In this document: positions 57,428-64,000 of the stretch, piece by piece | Position numbering within the stretch: position 1 is the stretch's first letter | Layout: each line of letters starts with the position of its first letter | Position numbers and translations under genes: made by a program | The notes under the pieces: model-generated | What the model was told of the DNA's origin: nothing | Seen by the model: the letters and a program-made list of their open reading frames with translations, nothing else | Database searches by the model: none | Source of the DNA: Streptomyces alboflavus | Lineage (GTDB): Bacteria; Actinomycetota; Actinomycetes; Streptomycetales; Streptomycetaceae | Direction of reading: 5' to 3' | Length of the DNA: 64,000 nucleotides | Assembly: GCF_000716675.1 (NCBI RefSeq) | Contig: NZ_JNXT01000005.1 | Coordinates: 156,963-220,962 of the forward strand

Positions 57428-57432
57428 CTGTC

Positions 57433-57469
57433 GTGCGCCGCCAGGGACTCGAACCCCGGACCCGCTGAT
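57433..57469 (-). repeat. Remnant of the tRNA-Lys 3' end (possible att site)
   Basis: These 37 bp are identical to 57581-57617, the T-arm and acceptor 3' half of the intact tRNA-Lys. The 5' half of a tRNA is missing. Copy spacing is 148 bp. Such a partial tRNA copy is what remains when an integrative element that used the tRNA as its target has been lost, or when the locus has been duplicated. Confidence 0.8.
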
Positions 57470-57544
57470 GCTGCATTTCCCGGGGGATAACCCCCGGACC
57501 CCCAGCCGACTGCGTGGGGCGCCGTCGACCACGGTTCAACAGCG

Positions 57545-57572
57545 AAGGCCCCCCGTATCCACGGAGGGCCTT
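57545..57572. terminator. Terminator of tRNA-Lys
   Basis: AAGGCCCCCCGT (57545-57556) and ACGGAGGGCCTT (57561-57572) pair at 11 of 12 positions around a 4-nt loop, 9 bp after the tRNA 3' end in minus-strand sense. Confidence 0.8.
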
Positions 57573-57581
57573 GCCTGTCTG

Positions 57582-57655
57582 TGCGCCGCCAGGGACTCGA
57601 ACCCCGGACCCGCTGATTAAGAGTCAGCTGCTCTAACCAACTGAGCTAGCGGCGC
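57582..57655 (-). tRNA. tRNA-Lys, anticodon CTT
   Basis: A full cloverleaf on the minus strand: acceptor GCGCCGC (57649-57655 complement) pairs with GCGGCGC (57583-57589 complement). The D arm reads GCTCAGTTGGTTAGAGC, the anticodon loop is ACTCTTAAT with CTT, and the T arm contains GGTTCGAGTCC. The 74 nt include the discriminator base A and no encoded CCA. Confidence 0.97.
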
Positions 57656-57909
57656 CTGCTGACCTGGAGAACTCTACCGGACGGTGAGGGGTGCTTCTGA
57701 CCACCCCGGGGGGGGCGCCCGGCCCCCGCCGGGGACGGCCGGGGTGGTCCTGGCAGGAGGCGGGAGTGGTGCGCTGCATCATTCGGACCGTCAACATGCG
57801 CCATCCCCGGACAGTTGAGAAGCTGACGCATGTGCAGACGCGCGGAGAGACTTTCCCGGGCCCGTTCCCCGACACCGTCGGGAATGCGCCGGAGTGTGAG
57901 GGGAATCGC

Positions 57910-59304
57910 ATGGAGGCTGCTCCCGTATTCGAGGAATTCGAGCCCGCGAACGACTGCGACTGCCCGGGCTGCGTGCACTGGCGGCGTACCGGAGCCCATG
58001 CGCTGCCGCCCCGGCTCGGCGGCCACCCGGCCGCGCACGGCGCCCGCCGCGCCCTCGTCCTCGCGGCTGCGGCAGGCTCCGTCCTCGGCCCCGCCCACAC
58101 CCTGCCCGCGGTGGCGTCCGAGCAGGTCGAAGGGCAGGTCGGAGGCCAGGTCGAAGGCCAGGTCGGAGGGCAGCTGGGAGGGGCGGGCGAGCGCGCCGCG
58201 CAGCCGGGCGGAGCACCCCGTACCGCCGCGTCCGGAGCTCTCGCGGGCCTGCCGGGAGCGGACGGCCCCGACACCCCGCAAGGCGGCAGGAGCGCCCTGC
58301 ACGGAGCGCCGGGGAAGAGTGCCGCGGCCCGCTCGACCAGCCGGGCCGAGATCATCAGCAGGGCCAAGCGGTGGGTCGCCGCGAAGGTGCCGTACAGCAT
58401 GCAGAAGTTCGCGGCCGACGGTTACCGGCAGGACTGCTCGGGCTTTGTCTCGATGGCCTGGAATCTCGGCGGAAACGAATGGACGGGCAGCCTCGGCCGT
58501 TATGCGACCCGCATCTCCAAGGAAGAACTCAAGCCCGGCGACATTCTCCTCTTCCACAATCCGGCGAACCCGGAGAGAGGTTCGCACGTGACCATTTTCG
58601 GCGGCTGGACCGACTACACGCGCAGCTATTACCTCGCCTACGAACAGGCCCGCCCGCACGCCCGCAGGCAGGCCACGCCGTACGCGTACTGGAACAACGG
58701 CGACCGCTATCTGGCGTACCGCTACAACGGGCTGCGGCCGACAGGACAGGCGGGCTCGGGACCGGCGTCGGCGCGGTTCCCCGGGGCCGGGCACTTCGGG
58801 CCCGGTGCCGACAACGACCATGTGACCCGGCTTGGCGAGATGCTGGTGGCGCGCGGCGGCGCCCGCTTCTACCGCACCGGGCCCGGGCCGCGCTGGAGCG
58901 AGGCCGACCGGGCGGCGACCCGGGCCTTCCAGCGGGCGCAGGGCTGGACCGGCGCCGACGCGGACGGCCTGCCGGGCCCGACCACCTGGGCGTACCTGGT
59001 GGGCGGCAAGGGCAAGGACATCCCCGCCGCCAAGGGCACCCCGGGTGCCCCCGGCGCCCCGGCCGCGCCCGCCTTCCCGGGCAAGGCGTACTTCCGGCCC
59101 GGCCAGTCCAACGAGCACGTGACCCGGCTCGGCAGGCAGCTCGTGCGCGCGGGGTTCGGGAAGTACTACGCGCGCGGGCCCGGGCCGCGCTGGGGCGAGG
59201 CGGACCGGCGCGCGGTCGAGGCGTTCCAGCGGGCGCAGGGGTGGCGGGGCGGGGCGGCCGACGGGATGCCGGGGCCGGAGACGTGGCGGCGGCTCTTCGC
59301 GTGA
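57910..59304 (+). CDS. NlpC/P60-like hydrolase with two peptidoglycan-binding repeats
   Basis: 464 residues from the ATG at 57910, with GAGGGG 6 nt upstream; the frame opens earlier. An N-terminal tail with a CDCPGC motif precedes a hydrophobic segment (ALVLAAAAGSVLGPA). It is followed by a Gly/Gln/Val repeat (EGQVGGQVEGQVGGQLGG) and an Ala-rich linker. The hydrolase domain has QDCSGFVSMAWNLGG with the catalytic Cys and GSHVTIFGGW with the catalytic His. The last 190 residues are two near-identical PG-binding units (PGADNDHVTRLGEMLVARGG and PGQSNEHVTRLGRQLVRAG, each ending RAFQRAQGW-like). It probably cuts or remodels peptidoglycan cross-links. Confidence 0.85.
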   Translation: MEAAPVFEEFEPANDCDCPGCVHWRRTGAHALPPRLGGHPAAHGARRALVLAAAAGSVLGPAHTLPAVASEQVEGQVGGQVEGQVGGQLGGAGERAAQPGGAPRTAASGALAGLPGADGPDTPQGGRSALHGAPGKSAAARSTSRAEIISRAKRWVAAKVPYSMQKFAADGYRQDCSGFVSMAWNLGGNEWTGSLGRYATRISKEELKPGDILLFHNPANPERGSHVTIFGGWTDYTRSYYLAYEQARPHARRQATPYAYWNNGDRYLAYRYNGLRPTGQAGSGPASARFPGAGHFGPGADNDHVTRLGEMLVARGGARFYRTGPGPRWSEADRAATRAFQRAQGWTGADADGLPGPTTWAYLVGGKGKDIPAAKGTPGAPGAPAAPAFPGKAYFRPGQSNEHVTRLGRQLVRAGFGKYYARGPGPRWGEADRRAVEAFQRAQGWRGGAADGMPGPETWRRLFA

Positions 59305-59340
59305 GGCACGAGGAGCACCCGCGCGGTACGGAACTCATGA

Positions 59341-59374
59341 CGGAGGCACGGATGAGACGGAGGCACGGATGAGT
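59341..59374 (+). repeat. Duplicated start-site repeat before the SPFH gene
   Basis: CGGAGGCACGGATGAG occurs at 59341 and again at 59358, a perfect 17-bp-period duplication. Each copy carries a ribosome-binding site and an ATG. The second ATG (59369) opens the SPFH gene; the first opens a frame of a few codons. Confidence 0.7.
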
Positions 59375-60697
59375 ACGACGGCACAGCGGCCGCCGGAATC
59401 CGGTGAGGGCTCAGGACCGGCCGGCCGCTCGCCGCGCCTGATCCACAGCGAGGCCACCATGGAGATCCCCGTCCACCTGCTCTTCCGCGACGACCCCCAG
59501 GACATGGCGGCGGCGTCCGGCACGGCGGGCGTACCGCTCGGATCCGCGGTGGTGCGGCGCGAGGCGGTGCTCCCGGGCGGGACGCGGGGCGCGGGCGGGC
59601 CCGGGCGCGCGGGGTCCGGCCGGGCGGGCGGGCCTGGGCGTGCGGAGGGCGCGGGGCGCGCGGGTGGTGCGAGCCGGGCGGGACAGCAGGGGCAGACGGG
59701 GCCGACGGGACCGGCGGGGCGTGCGGGGCAGGCCGGGCGGGCCGCCGTCGGGCCGGTCCCGCCCGCGCCCCACGTGCCGCAGCCGGACGCCGGGCTCGCC
59801 GAGCGCCGGGCCCGGGTGCTGCCCGGGGCGGTCGGGGTGTTCGGCGGCGGCGTCGGCACGGCCGGGTGCGCGCTCGCGCTGTGGTGGGCGGGGGTGCTGC
59901 CGGAGCCGATGGTGGACCTGGTGGCGCCCGCCGGGGACCTGCGGGGCGGCGGGTCGGCCGGGATCTCGGTCGGGCAGTGGGCCGCGCTCGCCGGGTCGGG
60001 GGCGCTCGCGCTCTTCGGGTTCGGCGGGCTCGCGCGGGGGCGGGTCGGCGGGGCGTGGGTGCTCTCGCTGTTCGGCAGGTACCGGGGGAGCGTGCGGCGC
60101 ACCGGGCTGCTGTGGGTGAACCCGCTGCTGCTTCGGCGCCGCGTCGACGTACGCCTGCGGCACTGGCGCAGCGAGCCGATGGCCGCCGTGGACCGCTCCG
60201 GGGTCGCGCTGCGCGTGGTGGTGCTCGTGGTGTGGCGGGTCAAGGACACCGCGCGGGCGACGCTCGCCGTCGCCGACCACCAGGAGTACCTGCGGGAGTG
60301 CGTGGAGGCGACCACCGCGCGGGTGCTCTCCAGGCTGCCCGCCGACGCCTTCCACGACGACGCGCCGACCCTGCGGGACGCGGAGGCGGTCGGCGAGGCC
60401 CTGACGCGGGCGCTCGCCGCGCAGACCGAGCCCGTCGGCGTGGAGATCTTCTCGGTGCAGCCGACCCGCATCGAGTACGCCCCCGAGGTCGCCGCCGCCA
60501 TGCACCGCCACCGGATCGCCGCGCTCGACGCCCGCCACCGCGACAGCCTGCTCACGTCGGTGGTGGACTCCGTGGAGGACACGGTGACCCGGCTGACCAC
60601 GCGGGGCCTGGTCGAGCTCGACGACTACGAGCGCAGGGCGCTGGTGAAGGACCTGACGGTGGCGTTCTGCACGGGGCGCGGCGGCGACAGCACCTGA
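59369..60697 (+). CDS. SPFH-domain membrane protein
   Basis: 442 residues from the ATG at 59369. The first 150 residues are polar and then Gly/Ala/Arg/Pro-rich low complexity (about 70-130). Two hydrophobic segments follow (GVFGGGVGTAGCALALWWAGVLP; QWAALAGSGALALFGFGGL). The SPFH/prohibitin domain spans about residues 225-390: FGRYRGSVRRTGLLWVNPLL, RRVDVRLRHWRSEPMAAVDRSGVAL, VVVWRVKDTARATLAVADHQEYL and VGVEIFSVQPTRIEYAPEVAAAMHRHRIAALDARHR. SPFH proteins scaffold membrane domains. The precise role here is unknown, and it is not linked to an NfeD partner. Confidence 0.84.
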   Translation: MSTTAQRPPESGEGSGPAGRSPRLIHSEATMEIPVHLLFRDDPQDMAAASGTAGVPLGSAVVRREAVLPGGTRGAGGPGRAGSGRAGGPGRAEGAGRAGGASRAGQQGQTGPTGPAGRAGQAGRAAVGPVPPAPHVPQPDAGLAERRARVLPGAVGVFGGGVGTAGCALALWWAGVLPEPMVDLVAPAGDLRGGGSAGISVGQWAALAGSGALALFGFGGLARGRVGGAWVLSLFGRYRGSVRRTGLLWVNPLLLRRRVDVRLRHWRSEPMAAVDRSGVALRVVVLVVWRVKDTARATLAVADHQEYLRECVEATTARVLSRLPADAFHDDAPTLRDAEAVGEALTRALAAQTEPVGVEIFSVQPTRIEYAPEVAAAMHRHRIAALDARHRDSLLTSVVDSVEDTVTRLTTRGLVELDDYERRALVKDLTVAFCTGRGGDST

Positions 60698-60763
60698 GGT
60701 CGGGGGCGCCCGCTCCCGGGGCGCCCGCCCGCCGCGAGCGGGGCCGTCGTATCGTCCCCGCCC

Positions 60764-61489
60764 ATGAATACGCCCGTGAACCCGCCCGTGAACCCGCCCG
60801 AGCGCCCGCCCGAGCACCCGACGCCGAACCCGTCCGGGAGTCCGACGACGACCCTCGCGACCCTGGCCGCGGACGCCTGGCGCCTGGCCGAGCGCGGGCC
60901 GCGCGTCGTCCTCGGCCTCGCGGGGCCGCCCGGCGCCGGGAAGTCCACGCTGGCCCGCGCGCTGGTCGCGAGGCTCGGCGCGGGCGCCGCGTATCTGCCG
61001 CTCGACGGCTTCCACCTGTCCAACGCCCAGTTGGAGCGCCTCGGCCTGACCTCCCGCAAGGGCTCGGAGCCGAGCTTCGACGCGCGCGGGTACGTCGCCC
61101 TGCTCCGCCGGGTCCTCGACGACACCGCCGCCGACGTCTACGTACCCGACTACGACCGGACGCTGCACGAGCCCGTCGCCGCCCGGCACCGGGTCGCGCC
61201 CGGCGCCAGGATCGTGGTCACCGAGGGCAACTACCTGGCCTGTGACCTGCCGGACTGGCGGGCGGCGCGGGAGCTGATGACGGCGTGCTGGTACGTCGAG
61301 GCACCCGCCGCTGTGCGTCAGGAGCGGCTTGTGGAGCGGCAGTTGGCGGGCGGGCGCGATCCGGAGGCGGCGCGCGCGTGGGTGGCCGAGAACGACGTTC
61401 CCAACGGTGAACTCGTGGCTGCCTCGCGCGGTCGGTGCGACCGGATCCTCTCCACGATTGGTATGGACATGTTCAACTACTCGCAATAA
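60764..61489 (+). CDS. Nucleoside/pantothenate kinase-like P-loop protein
   Basis: 241 residues from the ATG at 60764. A Pro-rich N-terminal tail with short repeats (NPPVNPPERPPEHPTPNP) precedes a P-loop kinase: VLGLAGPPGAGKSTLARAL (residues 50-67), then AAYLPLDGFHLSNAQLERLGLTSRKGSEPSFDARGYVALLRR and VYVPDYDRTLHEPV. IVVTEGNYLACDLPDW is the Walker B-like region, and ERLVERQLAGGRDPEAARAWVAENDVPN closes the lid. This set is shared by uridine kinase-, pantothenate kinase- and fructokinase-like proteins. The real substrate is unknown, and no neighbour suggests one. Confidence 0.84.
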   Translation: MNTPVNPPVNPPERPPEHPTPNPSGSPTTTLATLAADAWRLAERGPRVVLGLAGPPGAGKSTLARALVARLGAGAAYLPLDGFHLSNAQLERLGLTSRKGSEPSFDARGYVALLRRVLDDTAADVYVPDYDRTLHEPVAARHRVAPGARIVVTEGNYLACDLPDWRAARELMTACWYVEAPAAVRQERLVERQLAGGRDPEAARAWVAENDVPNGELVAASRGRCDRILSTIGMDMFNYSQ

Positions 61490-61496
61490 TCTGAGG

Positions 61497-61512
61497 CTTG
61501 GTCTAGACCGCA
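61497..61512. promoter_or_regulatory. DasR-responsive element (dre)
   Basis: GGTCTAGACC (61500-61509) is a perfect palindromic core within CTTGGTCTAGACCGCA. DasR, the N-acetylglucosamine-sensing GntR repressor, binds (A/C)TGGTCTAGACCA-like sites (established for Streptomyces). The position, about 150 bp before an AA10 chitin-active gene, fits the chitin regulon. Confidence 0.75.
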
Positions 61513-61657
61513 GAACACGCAGGACCTGCACTTCCCCAACATCGCCCCCAGAGGTACGCAGCAGCCTCGGGAACCGACGGTGCCTCGAAGGGCGACGCAC
61601 GACCGTTAGCGCGCGCACGGCTCATGGAACACCCCCACGTTCTTCAGGAGCGGCAGC

Positions 61658-62257
61658 ATGCGAAAGAAGATTTCCGCGGCCATGCTCGGGATGGCGACGG
61701 TGGGAGCGTTCGTGCTCTCGACCGGCGGCGCCAGCAGCCATGGCTACACCGACCTGCCAGCAAGCCGTCAGATCAACTGCGCGAAGGGCGTAGTGACGGG
61801 CTGTGGCGCCATCCAGTACGAGCCGCAGAGCGTCGAGGGCCCCAAGGGCTTCCCGGCGGCCGGTCCCGCCGACGGGAAGATCTGCTCCGCCGGCATCGCG
61901 GGCTTCAGCTCGCTGGACAAGGCGACCAAGCCGGGCGGCGGCGCCTGGCCCACGACGAAGGTCTCGGCCGGTCAGAACTACAGCTTCCGCTGGCAGTTCA
62001 CGGCCCGGCACCGCACCACCGACTTCAAGTACTACATCACCAAGCAGGGCTGGAACGAGGGTCAGCCGGTGACGCGGGCCGCGCTCGACACCCAGCCGTT
62101 CCTCAACGTCCCCTACGGCGGCCAGCAGCCGCCCGCGACCCTGTCGCACAGCGGCACGATCCCCGGCGGCCGCAGCGGCCACCATGTGATCGTGGCCGTG
62201 TGGACCGTCCACGACACGGGGAACGCGTTCTACGCCTGCTCGGACGTCCAGTTCTGA
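61658..62257 (+). CDS. AA10 lytic polysaccharide monooxygenase (chitin-active)
   Basis: 199 residues from the ATG at 61658, with GAGCGGC-like weak ribosome-binding site. The signal peptide ends at ASS, so His28 (HGYTDLPASRQ) becomes the mature N-terminus and first copper ligand. His118 (WQFTARHRTTDF) is the second. The aromatic axial residue lies in NAFYACSDVQF near the end. Two or three Cys pairs are visible (CAKG, GCGA, ICSA, YACS). This small single-domain form without a carbohydrate-binding module is typical of Streptomyces chitin-binding proteins, which cut crystalline chitin. A DasR box upstream supports regulation by N-acetylglucosamine. A 15-bp hairpin follows. Confidence 0.93.
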   Translation: MRKKISAAMLGMATVGAFVLSTGGASSHGYTDLPASRQINCAKGVVTGCGAIQYEPQSVEGPKGFPAAGPADGKICSAGIAGFSSLDKATKPGGGAWPTTKVSAGQNYSFRWQFTARHRTTDFKYYITKQGWNEGQPVTRAALDTQPFLNVPYGGQQPPATLSHSGTIPGGRSGHHVIVAVWTVHDTGNAFYACSDVQF

Positions 62258-62300
62258 CCTGATCCCCCCCCCGGGCAGAGCTGCCACCCCCCACGGGTAA

Positions 62301-62343
62301 GTTCTGCGCACGCCGTCCGCGGACGCGGCGGCGTGCGCAGAAC
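62301..62343. terminator. Terminator after the AA10 gene
   Basis: A perfect 15-bp stem, GTTCTGCGCACGCCG (62301-62315) with CGGCGTGCGCAGAAC (62329-62343), about 45 bp after the AA10 stop. Confidence 0.85.
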
Positions 62344-62394
62344 GGTTCCCGTGCGTCTGTCCCGCGATGCCGTACCGTCCCGCCCCTCTACTTC

Positions 62395-62407
62395 TGACGG
62401 TACGTCA
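62395..62407. promoter_or_regulatory. TetR-type operator candidate
   Basis: TGACGGTACGTCA is a palindrome with 5-bp arms (TGACG/CGTCA) and a 3-nt spacer. It lies 17 bp before the acyl-CoA synthetase start, where a repressor could block transcription. Sites like it are seen before fatty-acid genes in actinobacteria. Confidence 0.5.
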
Positions 62408-62423
62408 ATTATCGTGCGCCGCC

Positions 62424-64000
62424 ATGACGTCCGAACCCGAAACGGTCGCGGAACTCGTCCTCGCGCGCGAGCGCGACCACCGCCCCGGGCTCCGCTTCGA
62501 GGACCGGGAACTCAGCCACCACCAGGTGACCGCCGCCGCGGCGGCGCGGGCCGCGCTGCTGCGGGACCTCCTGGACGCGCGCACGCCCCGGCACCTCGGC
62601 GTCCTGCTCGACAACACCCCCGAGTACCCGCTGTGGCTGAGCGCCGCCGCGCTCGCCGGGGCCGCCGTCGCCGGGATCAACCCGACCCGGCGCGGCGCCG
62701 AACTCGCCCGCGACATCCTGCACACCGACTGCCGGCTGCTCGTGACCGAGCGGGCCCATCTGCCCCTGCTCACCGGACTCGACCTGCCCGGCGTCCGCGT
62801 CCTGGTCACGGACACGCCCGCCTACGACGAACTCCTCGCGCCCTACCGGGGCGCCGCACCCGAGATCTCCCCGGACGCCACCCCCGCCGCCCGGCTGCTC
62901 CTCTACTTCACCTCCGGCTCGACCGGCGCCCCCAAGGCGGCCGTGTGCAGCCAGCGGCGGCTCGCGGCGGCCGGGCACTCCCTCGTCCGGCACTTCGGCG
63001 TGCGGCCCGACGACGTCCACTACGTCTGCATGCCCATGTTCCACGGCAACGCCGTCATCGCCGACTGGGCGCCCGCGCTCGCCGCCGGAGCCGGGGTCGC
63101 GCTGCGGCGCCGCTTCTCCGCGTCCGGGTTCCTGCCGGACGTACGGCGGTTCGGCGCCACGTACTTCACCTATGTGGGCCGGGCCGTGCAGTACCTCCTC
63201 GCCACGCCCGCCCGCGCCGACGACCGCGCGCACGCGCTGCGCCTCGGCTTCGGCACCGAGGCCGGGGCGGTGGACGCGCGGCGCTTCGAGGAACGGTTCG
63301 GGGTGCGGCTCGTCGAGGGGTACGGGTCGTCGGAGGGCGGGGCCGCGATCCAGCGCTCGCCCGGCACGCCCGACGGAGCCATCGGACGGGCCGCGCCCGG
63401 GGACGACCTCGCCGTGCTCGACCCCGGCACCGGGAAGGAGTGCGCGGCCGCCGAGTTCGGGCCCGGCGGGCGGCTGCTCAACGGGGACGCGGCCATCGGT
63501 GAGCTGGTCAACCGGGGCCGCAGCCCCTTCGAGGGCTACTGGCGCAACGCCGCGGCCGACGCGGAGCGGGTCCGTGACCACGGGTGGTACTGGACCGGGG
63601 ACCTCTTCTACCGCGACGCGGCCGGGTACCTCTACTTCGCCGGGCGCGCGGACGACCGGCTGCGGGTCGACAGCGAGAACCTGGCGGCGGCGGTGATCGA
63701 GGCGATCCTCGCCCGGTGGGAGCCGGTGGCGGCCGTCGCCGTGTACGCCGTGCCGGACCCCGTCGCCGGGGACCAGGTGATGGCCGCGCTCGCCCTGCGC
63801 GACGGGGTGTCCTTCGATCCGCACGCCTTCTCCGAGTTTCTGCTGGCGCAGGGCGACTTGGGGACGAAGATGGCGCCTCGGTTCGTGCGGGTCCTGAGCC
63901 GGTTGCCGGTGACGGCTACGCACAAGGTGGCGCGGGGGGTGCTGCGGGGGGAGGGGTTCCGTTGCACGGGGCCGGGGGAGGCGGGCGATGTGTGGTGGCG
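62424..64000 (+). CDS. Long-chain acyl-CoA synthetase (AMP-binding), 3' end outside the window
   Basis: At least 525 residues from the ATG at 62424; the gene continues past 64000. The adenylate-forming P-loop is LYFTSGSTGAPKAAV (about residue 165), followed by FHGNAVIADW and GFGTEAGAVDARRFEERFGVRLVEGYGSSEGG. The A7/A8 region is GYWRNAAADAERVRDHGWYWTGDLFYRDAAGYLYFAGRADDRLRV. The RADDRLRV stretch replaces the usual RxxDxIxxxGxxI, a feature of the FadD17-like branch. It is expected to activate fatty or steroid-type acids to CoA esters. A TGACG-N3-CGTCA palindrome lies just upstream. Confidence 0.9.
   Translation, partial: MTSEPETVAELVLARERDHRPGLRFEDRELSHHQVTAAAAARAALLRDLLDARTPRHLGVLLDNTPEYPLWLSAAALAGAAVAGINPTRRGAELARDILHTDCRLLVTERAHLPLLTGLDLPGVRVLVTDTPAYDELLAPYRGAAPEISPDATPAARLLLYFTSGSTGAPKAAVCSQRRLAAAGHSLVRHFGVRPDDVHYVCMPMFHGNAVIADWAPALAAGAGVALRRRFSASGFLPDVRRFGATYFTYVGRAVQYLLATPARADDRAHALRLGFGTEAGAVDARRFEERFGVRLVEGYGSSEGGAAIQRSPGTPDGAIGRAAPGDDLAVLDPGTGKECAAAEFGPGGRLLNGDAAIGELVNRGRSPFEGYWRNAAADAERVRDHGWYWTGDLFYRDAAGYLYFAGRADDRLRVDSENLAAAVIEAILARWEPVAAVAVYAVPDPVAGDQVMAALALRDGVSFDPHAFSEFLLAQGDLGTKMAPRFVRVLSRLPVTATHKVARGVLRGEGFRCTGPGEAGDVWW

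Noticed and set aside
57433..57520. Second tRNA gene next to tRNA-Lys
   Set aside because: Only the 3' half is present; no D arm or acceptor 5' strand can be drawn.

Overview
The window is high-GC actinobacterial DNA and almost certainly comes from a Streptomyces chromosome. The support is the extreme third-position GC, frequent GTG starts, and typical Streptomyces families: HTH/DUF397 and anti-sigma-like ATPase pairs, class E and class F sortases with LAXTG-type substrates, the cslA-glxA-cslZ tip-glycan genes, GAF-ANTAR, a DasR-like operator before an AA10 chitin-active oxygenase, and long hairpin-forming dispersed repeats. About 57 genes, one tRNA, one riboswitch and several operators, terminators and repeats can be supported. 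No plasmid, phage or integrase gene is seen.

Layout. 0-8.5 kb: partial SGNH hydrolase, DUF445 protein, MFS exporter facing an AdpA-like regulator, a 4 x 32-bp tandem repeat, small membrane proteins, a ricin-like lectin, and a DUF397/HTH/ATPase group. 8.5-22.9 kb: a defence island of lower GC. It holds an HNH nuclease, a cytosine-5 methyltransferase on the plus strand, and a minus-strand run of eight tightly packed genes (first to last): two unrecognised proteins, a NERD-SF1 helicase, DrmA, DrmB, two different NaeI-type endonucleases and Vsr. This combines DISARM core genes with a type IIE restriction-modification system and is the most interesting part of the window.

23.6-37.4 kb: SEC-C protein, class E sortase, DUF3311/sodium-solute symporter pair, MFS exporter with HxlR regulator and shared operators, YidC2 with a DUF6412-like partner, FAH-family hydrolase, a cell-surface protein with 12 perfect 10-residue repeats, a Gfo/Idh dehydrogenase with ROK regulator and an 11-bp inverted repeat, and an LAKTG-anchored protein. 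37.6-46.0 kb: a 2-aminoethylphosphonate-type cluster (GntR/UTRA regulator, FAD oxidoreductase, phosphonatase-like HAD, full ABC importer) followed by a Tat-exported phosphodiesterase-like protein.

46.0-57.3 kb: HAD-IIA phosphatase, class F sortase with a secreted partner, the cobalt transporter cbtB-cbtA under a cobalamin riboswitch, GAF-ANTAR regulator, and the cslZ / glxA-cslA genes separated by a 116-bp hairpin repeat that also occurs near 46.9 kb; then an FCD regulator. 57.3-64 kb: tRNA-Lys(CTT) beside a 37-bp copy of its own 3' end (a likely old attachment-site scar), NlpC/P60-PG-binding protein, SPFH protein, a nucleoside-kinase-like protein, a DasR-box-controlled AA10 LPMO, and an acyl-CoA synthetase cut by the window edge.

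Family names rest on motif recognition by eye; no database search was run.
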